Shown here in pieces: positions 7,865 to 13,988 of a DNA stretch of 20,850 nt. The stretch is taken from assembly GCA_036648855.1 (NCBI GenBank), contig JAVWCU010000013.1:1-20850 (forward strand), given 5' to 3'. Made by a program: the position numbers and the translations under genes. Origin of the DNA: Faecenecus sp036648855 (GTDB lineage Bacteria > Bacillota_I > Bacilli_A > RF39 > UBA660). Numbering within the stretch: position 1 is the first letter of the stretch; each line of letters starts with the position of its first letter. Under the pieces are notes generated by a model. The model saw only the letters and a program-made list of their open reading frames with translations, did not search any database and was not told where the DNA came from.

Positions 7865-8750
7865 AATGATAGGTCGCAGTTTTCGTGATGCTTTTAAAAG
7901 TGTTTTCCGGAATATTTCCTTATCTTTTGCCTCTATTTCTTGTATTACTATTACTTTGATTATTGTAGCACTATCTATTATAGCTTCCTTAAACGTTAAT
8001 AATTTTGCTAAAGTAATTAAGCATGATGTTACTATGGTAGTATTTATAGATAATGCAGCAACTAGTGCAGATTTAGCTAAAATTGAAACCTCTATAAAAG
8101 ACTTAGATAATATAGATAGCATTGAGCTTAAATCAAAAGAAGAAGTGAAAAATGAAATGGCTGCTTCTTCTGATAAACTAGGAAGTATTATGAAGGATTG
8201 GGAGCCAAAAGATAATCCCTTAAAAGATACCTTTTTAGTAAAAGTAAAAAAACTAGAAAACATTAAAAAAACAGCTGAGGATATCACTAAAATAGATAAA
8301 GTAGTGGTAGTTGATTATGGGGAGGGAATGGTTGAAAAACTAATAACCACCTTCAATGCTGTTGAAAAAGTAGCAATTGTAGCAGTAATAGCCCTCGTTG
8401 TTGTAACAGTATTTTTAATTGTTAATACTATTAAACTAACCATTTTCTCTAGGAAAAGAGAAATATCAATTATGAGGTTAGTAGGAGCTAGCAATTTTTC
8501 TATTAAAACCCCTTTTGTTGTTGAAGGAATGGTTTTAGGAATAATAGGCTCTATCATACCAATACTTCTAACCACCTATGGGTATTTAGCTTTTTATAAA
8601 CACTTTCAGGGACAACTATTTTCCCCATTAATTAGATTAATCTTACCAGAACCATTTATTTATTATATAGCGGGTGCTATTTTGATAGTAGGAATGCTTG
8701 TCGGTATGATCGGTAGTTACCGGGCAGTGCAGAAATACTTAAAAGTTTAA
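7851..8750 (+). CDS. ftsX: Cell division protein FtsX
   Basis: FtsX is the four-helix membrane partner of FtsE that passes the ATPase cycle to an extracellular hydrolase. The product has 299 residues. One helix follows the basic N-terminus (about 22-44). An extracellular domain (about 45-165, including VVFIDNAATSADL and DNPLKDTFLVKV) comes next. Three C-terminal helices carry the FtsX-domain loop FSRKREISIMRLVGAS. I chose the ATG at 7851 because AAAGGA at 7835-7840 precedes it by 10 bases and the encoded N-terminus MKIFRMIGRSFRDAFKS matches FtsX. An in-frame ATG at 7809 would lie deeper in ftsE without a good ribosome binding site. The stop overlaps the next start (TAATG). Confidence 0.95.
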   Translation: MKIFRMIGRSFRDAFKSVFRNISLSFASISCITITLIIVALSIIASLNVNNFAKVIKHDVTMVVFIDNAATSADLAKIETSIKDLDNIDSIELKSKEEVKNEMAASSDKLGSIMKDWEPKDNPLKDTFLVKVKKLENIKKTAEDITKIDKVVVVDYGEGMVEKLITTFNAVEKVAIVAVIALVVVTVFLIVNTIKLTIFSRKREISIMRLVGASNFSIKTPFVVEGMVLGIIGSIIPILLTTYGYLAFYKHFQGQLFSPLIRLILPEPFIYYIAGAILIVGMLVGMIGSYRAVQKYLKV

Positions 8751-9952
8751 TGAAAAAAATATTGAGCTTTAGCCTAATGTTCATTCTTCTAGTTTCATTA
8801 TTTTGTATACCGATTAATACAGAAGCAGAGACTTTAAGAGATTACCAAAATAAATTAAAACAAGTTCAAACAGAATTAGCAAATAATCAAGCAGCAATTA
8901 ATAAAACAGATTCATTAATTAATAGTAATAAAGCAGAGATAAATAATATTACTCAAGAATTTAAAAACATGGGTATTGAAGTAAGACAAATGCAAGCAGA
9001 TATTATTACCTACAACTTAGAAATTAAAGATAAGAGTTTAGAGACAAAACAGTTATTTGAATATTTACAACTTGCTAATGGTGAAAATGCTTATTTAGAG
9101 TACGCATTTGGAGCTGAAACTATTACAGATTTTATTTATCGTATGTCAGTAGTAGAACAATTAACTGAATATAATGAAAAGACTATTGATAATTTAGAAA
9201 AACTAATAGAAAAAAACAAGCAAAGAGAAAAAGATTTAGCCGTTAAGGAAAAAGATTTACAAGCTAAACAAGTAAGTCTAGAAAAAAGAATTGAAACTCT
9301 AACTGGCCAAAAAAGCAGTTTGAGTGATCTATCTATGGGTAAGAAAGAAGAAGTAAGAGTACAAAAAGAATATGTTGATTACTTAGTAAAACAAGGGTGT
9401 AAGACTAATGATGTAATTGGTCGTGATTGTGCAGTTACTGGAACAGCGGGAATCTTTATGAGACCTGTGGTAACAGGCTATGTAACTAGTGAATTTGGTT
9501 ATCGTTGGGGATCATTTCATAGAGCGTTAGATATTTCTAACCGTGATCCTTATAATACAAAATTATATCCTGTTGCTAACGGAGTTATCTCTGCTAAATA
9601 TACAGATCCAGCGGGAGCTCTAGTTTTAGTAATAGAACATAGAACAATAAATGGAAATTACTATTCCTCACTATATGCTCATATGAGTCGCTATGCCCCT
9701 AATTTATATGTTGGTAAGTCAGTAACTACATCAGACTATATAGGTTATATTGGAGCAACTGGAAATGCTCAAGGACCCCATGTTCATATGGAAATAGCGC
9801 CATGTAGATTATTTAATTTATCTGATTCAAATTGTGGAAGATGGGATAATTATGTTTCATTCCTTAGAAGACAATATGATACAGGTAGATTTAAAGGACC
9901 AAGAGATTTAATTAACTTTCCAAAATTAGGAGTTACTTTTTATAATAGATAA
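8750..9952 (+). CDS. Secreted coiled-coil M23 (LytM) peptidoglycan endopeptidase, FtsEX partner
   Basis: This 400-residue protein has a signal peptide (residues 1-26, TEA before the cut). There is no lipobox, because Phe precedes Cys19. A long Gln/Lys/Glu-rich coiled coil follows (about 28-215). A Cys pair (217 and 227 region, GCKTNDVIGRDC) could form a disulfide. The C-terminal M23 zinc metallopeptidase domain runs from about 235 to 370. Its metal and catalytic residues are all present: His257 and Asp261 (HRALD), His311 (YAHMS), and His344 and His346 (HVH). It should therefore cut peptidoglycan cross-bridges, unlike the degenerate LytM domain of EnvC. The coiled coil would let FtsX hold it inactive, as for PcsB and CwlO. 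The start overlaps the ftsX stop by one base and has no good Shine-Dalgarno, so translation is probably coupled. The gene plays the PcsB/CwlO role with a different catalytic domain. Confidence 0.9.
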   Translation: MKKILSFSLMFILLVSLFCIPINTEAETLRDYQNKLKQVQTELANNQAAINKTDSLINSNKAEINNITQEFKNMGIEVRQMQADIITYNLEIKDKSLETKQLFEYLQLANGENAYLEYAFGAETITDFIYRMSVVEQLTEYNEKTIDNLEKLIEKNKQREKDLAVKEKDLQAKQVSLEKRIETLTGQKSSLSDLSMGKKEEVRVQKEYVDYLVKQGCKTNDVIGRDCAVTGTAGIFMRPVVTGYVTSEFGYRWGSFHRALDISNRDPYNTKLYPVANGVISAKYTDPAGALVLVIEHRTINGNYYSSLYAHMSRYAPNLYVGKSVTTSDYIGYIGATGNAQGPHVHMEIAPCRLFNLSDSNCGRWDNYVSFLRRQYDTGRFKGPRDLINFPKLGVTFYNR

Positions 9953-9979
9953 TATAGGTTTTATATCAAATATAATTAG

Positions 9980-10013
9980 TGGTAATAGTTTCTGTTTTCC
10001 ATGTATATTACCA
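9980..10013 (+). other. Stem-loop downstream of the M23 peptidase gene
   Basis: TGGTAATA (9980-9987) pairs perfectly with TATTACCA (10006-10013) around an 18-base loop. T-rich sequence begins only at 10022, so it is a weak terminator at best. It may protect the 3' end of the operon transcript. Confidence 0.35.
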
Positions 10014-10059
10014 ATAACCAGTTTTCTAATTTTTTATAAAACATCTTTTATTTAATAGC

Positions 10060-10090
10060 AAAAGCAGTAATTTATATAATTGCTGCTTTT
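10060..10090 (+). terminator. Terminator of the ftsE-ftsX-M23 operon
   Basis: AAAAGCAGTAATT (10060-10072) pairs with AATTGCTGCTTTT (10078-10090) as a 13-bp stem with one G-U pair and a five-base loop. The arms carry the A and T tracts, so it could work in both directions. Confidence 0.75.
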
Positions 10091-10160
10091 AATAATATAA
10101 GGATTGCTATTATAATTTAATGATAGTGCCTGAAACTTTAAAAAGTATATATTTAAATCA

Positions 10161-10211
10161 CCGTTAACATTTTAGATACAATTACTATGCACTTTCAAAT
10201 TTCGTTAACGG
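10161..10211 (+). repeat. Pair of inverted GTTAACGG elements upstream of uvrB
   Basis: CCGTTAAC (10161-10168) and GTTAACGG (10204-10211) are exact reverse complements of each other. Each contains the palindrome GTTAAC, and the two lie 41 bases apart centre to centre, about four helical turns. They are 54-95 bases upstream of the extended -10 at 10262-10270. G and C bases are rare in this stretch, which makes the match stand out. Regulator unknown. Confidence 0.4.
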
Positions 10212-10241
10212 CTAAAACCATGGGTAGATTTATGAGTAATC

Positions 10242-10270
10242 TTGTTTTACTACTTAAAAAATGATATAAT
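10242..10270 (+). promoter_or_regulatory. Candidate uvrB promoter
   Basis: TG-A-TATAAT (10262-10270) is a perfect extended -10. The -35 at 17-base spacing is TTGTTT (10242-10247). Transcription would begin near 10277, far from the uvrB start at 10536. No canonical SOS box (GAAC-N4-GTTC or its Bacillus form) is seen near it. Confidence 0.6.
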
Positions 10271-10276
10271 TTAGAC

Positions 10277-10535
10277 TAATTAAAAGGCCTAATAGTATTT
10301 AGACTGAAAATAAACATAAAAATACATAGAACTATCATATCGGTATCTAATAACTGATACAATATAGCTCTATATCCTGACTTCCGTGTAAATAATAAAT
10401 AAATTGTAAAAAAATTCACATAGTATAGATAGTATTATGACACAACAATACTACCCAACAAAAAGCATATATTTTGGACCTTTAGAACCATAGATGATTA
10501 ATAATAGTCATAATCAAGTGAGAGGAATGATGACA
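10277..10535 (+). other. Long untranslated leader of uvrB, content unknown
   Basis: About 260 bases lie between the predicted start and uvrB. I see no gene with a ribosome binding site. An 18-codon ORF (10437-10493) lacks one. Small hairpins are possible: GTATC/GATAC near 10343-10360, and TAGTATT (10430-10436) with AATACTA (10447-10453). TTAGACT occurs twice (10271-10277, 10299-10305). No known riboswitch or structured RNA was recognised. It could be a leader, a small RNA, or decayed sequence. Confidence 0.35.
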
Positions 10536-12491
10536 ATGTTTAAATTACATTCAGAATATCTGCCTGCTGGAGACCAACCACAGGCAATAGAAAAGCTAGT
10601 TGCTGGAATCAATAAAGGGGAAAAGCATCAGACTTTATTAGGCGTAACAGGCAGTGGTAAAACATTTACAATAGCTAATGTTATTCAGTCTGTTAATAAA
10701 CCTACACTTGTAATGGCCCACAATAAAACACTAGCAGGACAATTATATTCCGAACTAAAAGAACTATTCCCTGAAAACAGAGTGGAATATTTTGTCTCAT
10801 ATTATGACTATTATCAACCAGAAGCTTATGTCCCATCTACAGATACTTATATTGAAAAAGACTCATCTATTAATGATGAAATTGATGAAATGCGTCATTC
10901 AGCAACAAGTGCTTTATTGTCTAGAGATGATGTTATAGTGGTAGCAAGTGTTTCTTGTATCTATGGTATAGGAGAAGTAGAAGAATATCGGAATAAGATG
11001 TTAACCCTTTCAGTGGGAGATAAGATAGAAAGGAATACGGTTTTAACTAAATTAGTAGAAATGCTTTATGAAAGAAATGACTTTGATTTTAAAAGAGGTA
11101 CTTTTAGAGTCCGAGGAGATGTTTTAGAAATAATTCCTACATATCAGCGAACTAAAGGTCTTAGAATAGAGTTCTTTGGAGATGAAATAGATCGTATTAG
11201 TGAAATAGATACTTTATCAGGAGGAGTATTAACAAATAAAAAAAGTATCAGTTTATTTCCTGCTAGCCACTTTGTTACGAGTGATGAAAAATTAAAAAAA
11301 GCTATTGTTAGTATTAAAGCTGAAGCTGAAGACAGGTTAAGAGAACTAAAAGAAGCAAATAAGTTATTAGAGGCAGAACGCCTAGAACAAAGAGTTCATT
11401 ATGATATAGAGATGCTCGAAGAAACAGGATTCTGTCATGGAGTAGAGAACTACTCTAGACATATGGCAGGGCGTACTACTGGAGAAACACCTACAGTCCT
11501 AATGGACTTTTTTCCTAAAGATTTTCTTTTAATTATAGATGAATCTCATGCCACTATTCCCCAAATTAGAGGAATGTACAATGGAGATAGAGCTCGTAAA
11601 ATGAACTTAGTTGATTATGGTTTTAGACTTCCTAGTGCTCTAGATAATAGACCTTTAAAGTTTGATGAATTTGAACAAAAAATTAACCAAGTTATTTTTG
11701 TCTCTGCAACACCAGGAGACTATGAATTAGAAAAAACTAATAATAAATATATTGAACAAATAATTAGGCCTACAGGTTTACTAGATCCACTTATTGAAGT
11801 TCGAAAGAGCGAAGGACAAATTGATGACTTGTTAGGGGAAATAAAAGATAGAATTAGTCGAAGCGAGAGAACATTAATTACTACTCTAACAATTAGAATG
11901 GCAGAGGAATTAACTAATTACTTACAAGGACTAGATATTAAAGTAGCATATTTACATAGTGAAGTTAAAACCTTGGAAAGAATGCGTATTATTAGAGATT
12001 TAAGATTGGGTAAATATGATTGCATTGTCGGTATTAACCTATTAAGAGAGGGCATAGATATTCCTGAAGTCAGTCTAATTGCCATACTAGATGCCGATAA
12101 AGAAGGATTCTTAAGAAGTGCCCGAAGTCTTATTCAGACTATAGGAAGATGTGCTCGTAACTCTAGTGGAAAATGTATTCTTTATGCTGATAAAATGACA
12201 GATAGCATGAACTATGCTATTTCTGAGACAGCTAGAAGAAGAAGTATCCAAGAAAAATATAACTTGATTAATAATATTACCCCTACAACTATAAATAAAG
12301 ATATTAGAGATTTAATTAGTAATATAGATGATACAAAAGTACAAAAGCATAAAAAAGTCTCTAAAAAGGAATTACATCAAACGATGGAAAAAGTTGAAGA
12401 AGAAATGCGCTTAGCTGCTAAAAACTTAGATTTTGAAAGAGCTATGGAATTAAGAGATATTTTGTTTGAAATGAAAATAGAAGAGGAGTAA
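10536..12491 (+). CDS. uvrB: Excinuclease ABC subunit B
   Basis: UvrB is the damage-verifying helicase-like subunit of nucleotide excision repair. UvrA loads it, and UvrC then cuts. The product has 651 residues (about 660 in Bacillus). It has Walker A GVTGSGKT (36-43). The beta-hairpin region that clamps the DNA is Tyr-rich (YYDYYQPEAYVP, then EIDEMRHSATSALL). Further motifs are DESH in IIDESHATIPQ, and helicase motifs V and VI (GINLLREGIDIPEV, QTIGRCARN). The C-terminal UVR helix pair that contacts UvrC is present (MEKVEEEMRLAAK, DFERAMELRD). I chose the ATG at 10536 because AGAGGA (10521-10526) is 9-10 bases upstream and MFKLHSEY is the family N-terminus. In-frame ATGs at 10494, 10527 and 10530 are worse placed. 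A radical SAM gene follows after 2 bases. Confidence 0.97.
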   Translation: MFKLHSEYLPAGDQPQAIEKLVAGINKGEKHQTLLGVTGSGKTFTIANVIQSVNKPTLVMAHNKTLAGQLYSELKELFPENRVEYFVSYYDYYQPEAYVPSTDTYIEKDSSINDEIDEMRHSATSALLSRDDVIVVASVSCIYGIGEVEEYRNKMLTLSVGDKIERNTVLTKLVEMLYERNDFDFKRGTFRVRGDVLEIIPTYQRTKGLRIEFFGDEIDRISEIDTLSGGVLTNKKSISLFPASHFVTSDEKLKKAIVSIKAEAEDRLRELKEANKLLEAERLEQRVHYDIEMLEETGFCHGVENYSRHMAGRTTGETPTVLMDFFPKDFLLIIDESHATIPQIRGMYNGDRARKMNLVDYGFRLPSALDNRPLKFDEFEQKINQVIFVSATPGDYELEKTNNKYIEQIIRPTGLLDPLIEVRKSEGQIDDLLGEIKDRISRSERTLITTLTIRMAEELTNYLQGLDIKVAYLHSEVKTLERMRIIRDLRLGKYDCIVGINLLREGIDIPEVSLIAILDADKEGFLRSARSLIQTIGRCARNSSGKCILYADKMTDSMNYAISETARRRSIQEKYNLINNITPTTINKDIRDLISNIDDTKVQKHKKVSKKELHQTMEKVEEEMRLAAKNLDFERAMELRDILFEMKIEEE

Positions 12492-12493
12492 GA

Positions 12494-13339
12494 ATGGCAA
12501 AATTTAAAAAAATATATGTGGAAATAACTAATTCTTGTAATCTAAAATGCTCATTTTGTAGTAAAAGTAGTAGAAAAAAGAGAGAAATATCTCCAATAGA
12601 ATTTCAACATATTATAAATCAAATTAAACCATATACAGATTATATTTATTTGCATATTAAGGGGGAACCTCTTCTTCATTCTCAACTTGGGGAAATCTTA
12701 GATATATGTAGTAAAGCTTTAATAAAAGTAAATATTACCACTAATGGGACATTATTAAAGGAAAAGGGAAGTATTTTAAAAAGAGCAGACTGTATTAGAC
12801 AAATAAATATTTCTTTACATTCAGAGAATAATAAAAGAGATTATTTATCTGAAATTTTTGAAACTGTAAGTACCTTGCCAAAAAGTATTTCAGTGGTTTA
12901 TAGATTTTGGGTTTTAAAAAACTTAACTCTAGATTTAAAATCAACAGAAATAGTGGATAAACTTCAAAAATATTATAATTTATCCACTTTATTAGTGGAC
13001 AAAATTAAAAAAGAGAAAAACATTCATCTACTTGATAACCTTTATGTTAATAAAGCCGATTTATTTGAGTGGCCAGAGGAACAGGTTTCTGATATTGAGA
13101 GTAGTAATGGATATTGCTTGGGAGGTAAAACCCATGTTGGCATATTATCAGATGGTACAGTAGTGCCCTGCTGCTTAGATGGGGAAGGCCAAATTCCTCT
13201 TGGTAACATTTTTCAAACTAATTTTAAAGATATTCTTGAAGCTAAAAGATATACAGATTTAGTAACGGGGTTTAAAAATAGAAAAGTTACAGAAGAGTTA
13301 TGTAAAAACTGTACATTTAGGAATAGATTTGATTTATAA
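12494..13339 (+). CDS. Radical SAM protein with SPASM-like C-terminus, substrate unknown
   Basis: This 281-residue enzyme should bind a [4Fe-4S] cluster through Cys15, Cys19 and Cys22 (SCNLKCSFC) and cleave S-adenosylmethionine to a radical. The barrel also shows KGEPLLH, in place of the usual GGEP, and NITTNGTLL. The C-terminal third has further cysteines (208, 226, 227, 270, 273) arranged as in SPASM/twitch domains, with the characteristic ILSDGTVVPCCLD and LGNIF segments. This implies at least one auxiliary cluster. SPASM enzymes modify peptides, proteins or small molecules; the substrate cannot be read here. The ATG is 2 bases after the uvrB stop and its ribosome binding site is within uvrB, so the two are co-translated. 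The pairing need not be functional. Spore photoproduct lyase is unlikely because of the SPASM cysteines and overall sequence. Confidence 0.85.
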   Translation: MAKFKKIYVEITNSCNLKCSFCSKSSRKKREISPIEFQHIINQIKPYTDYIYLHIKGEPLLHSQLGEILDICSKALIKVNITTNGTLLKEKGSILKRADCIRQINISLHSENNKRDYLSEIFETVSTLPKSISVVYRFWVLKNLTLDLKSTEIVDKLQKYYNLSTLLVDKIKKEKNIHLLDNLYVNKADLFEWPEEQVSDIESSNGYCLGGKTHVGILSDGTVVPCCLDGEGQIPLGNIFQTNFKDILEAKRYTDLVTGFKNRKVTEELCKNCTFRNRFDL

Positions 13340-13356
13340 CTATTGAAAAACAATAG
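13340..13356 (+). other. Hairpin directly after the radical SAM gene
   Basis: CTATTG (13340-13345) and CAATAG (13351-13356) form a perfect 6-bp stem with an AAAAA loop, starting at the base after the stop. No T run follows, so it is a weak terminator at most. The right arm overlaps the -35 of the next promoter. Confidence 0.35.
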
Positions 13357-13382
13357 ACAAAAACCACTATATATGCTATAAT
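13354..13382 (+). promoter_or_regulatory. Promoter of the 132-residue ORF
   Basis: The -35 TAGACA (13354-13359) and -10 TATAAT (13377-13382) have exact 17-base spacing. TG at 13374-13375 makes an extended -10. It is among the best promoters in the window. The predicted start is about 13389. Confidence 0.8.
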
Positions 13383-13395
13383 ATAGAACATTATT

Positions 13396-13418
13396 AGAAG
13401 TAATAGTTTAGTACTTCT
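13396..13418 (+). other. Leader hairpin before the 132-residue ORF
   Basis: AGAAGTA (13396-13402) pairs perfectly with TACTTCT (13412-13418), and T residues run at 13418-13421 just before the AGGGGG ribosome binding site (13422-13427). It begins within 10 bases of the predicted transcript start, so it could stabilise the message or act as a small attenuator. Confidence 0.4.
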
Positions 13419-13435
13419 TTTAGGGGGAAAAAGAT

Positions 13436-13834
13436 ATGTTAAATAAATTTAGTATATATACTGCTCAAAGCATTAGAATAGGATTAGTCAAAAGATTAGT
13501 AGAAGATTCTATGGTAGAAGAGTATTGGGCTTTTAAATTAAAAAAAGATCTACTAACAGATAGTATTGACTATTTACCTATTGTTAACAAACCAGGTTAT
13601 TATCATATTGAACAGATGGAATCTTTACCTAAAAGAGCTAAAATATTAACAACTAATCAATTAGCTCAAGTGATAAAGAACAAGAATAATCATCAGAAAG
13701 TTACTAAGGCTAGTAGTGTTTTACAAAAGATAAAATCAGTAACAAATAATTATACATCTGAAGCAAGTTTAACAAACAGTAATAATTATGTTAATAATGA
13801 GCATCCCTTTGAAAAAGTTAAAAAAATTAGTTAA
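13436..13834 (+). CDS. Hypothetical protein, 132 residues
   Basis: I do not recognise this protein. It appears cytoplasmic, with no signal peptide or membrane helix. Residues 1-78 look folded, with mixed charged and aromatic content (SIRIGLVKRLVEDSM, EEYWAFKLKKDLL, YLPIVNKPGYYHIE). Residues 80-132 are Lys/Asn/Ser-rich and probably disordered. It is supported as a gene by a strong promoter (13354-13382), AGGGGG (13422-13427) 8 bases before the ATG, and a terminator overlapping its stop. It stands as a separate unit between the uvrB-radical SAM pair and uvrA. There is no cysteine, so it is not an obvious thioether-peptide substrate for the neighbouring radical SAM enzyme. A regulator or structural factor is possible, but nothing shows it. 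Confidence 0.75.
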   Translation: MLNKFSIYTAQSIRIGLVKRLVEDSMVEEYWAFKLKKDLLTDSIDYLPIVNKPGYYHIEQMESLPKRAKILTTNQLAQVIKNKNNHQKVTKASSVLQKIKSVTNNYTSEASLTNSNNYVNNEHPFEKVKKIS

Positions 13835-13852
13835 GCACAGGTAGTGCTTTTT
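13833..13852 (+). terminator. Terminator of the 132-residue ORF
   Basis: AAGCAC (13833-13838) and GTGCTT (13844-13849) enclose the loop AGGTA, followed by TTT (13850-13852). The stem begins inside the TAA stop codon. Confidence 0.8.
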
Positions 13853-13945
13853 CTTATGCATACAGGTTACTATTCTTTCTATAGAAGGGCTATCTAAATA
13901 ATCACTATAGAATAATATATCAATATTAAAATTAAAATACTAAAA

Positions 13946-13960
13946 ACCAAAAATTTTGGT
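13946..13960 (+). repeat. Palindrome overlapping the uvrA promoter
   Basis: ACCAAAA-A-TTTTGGT is a perfect 7-bp inverted repeat centred on 13953. Its right arm ends on the first base of the -10 and includes the TG of the extended -10, so a protein bound here would cover the promoter. It does not match the Bacillus LexA box. Confidence 0.35.
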
Positions 13961-13965
13961 ATAAT
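13957..13965 (+). promoter_or_regulatory. uvrA promoter, extended -10
   Basis: TG-G-TATAAT (13957-13965) is a perfect extended -10. The -35 position (13937-13942) does not resemble TTGACA. The predicted start is near 13972, so the leader is very short, with AGGTGG (13973-13978) as the ribosome binding site for the ATG at 13989. Confidence 0.65.
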
Positions 13966-13988
13966 AAAGAACAGGTGGTGTTATACAC

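Noticed and set aside
7802..8287. 161-residue minus-strand frame inside ftsX
   Set aside because: Shadow of ftsX. Its apparent hydrophobic/Ser-rich composition follows from the complementary AT-rich codons.
10161..10211. BirA (biotin) operator
   Set aside because: BirA sites have GTTAAC half-sites about 14-16 bases apart; here the gap is 35 bases, and no biotin gene is near.
10437..10493. 18-codon ORF just before uvrB
   Set aside because: It has no Shine-Dalgarno, and its length is expected by chance. It is mentioned only as content of the leader.
12494..13339. Spore photoproduct lyase or other DNA-repair radical SAM enzyme
   Set aside because: The C-terminal SPASM-type cysteines and SDGTVVPCC segment fit the SPASM group, not SplB.
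10094..13988. LexA/DinR boxes at uvrB or uvrA
   Set aside because: GAAC occurs at several places, but none is followed at the right spacing by GTTC in either promoter region.
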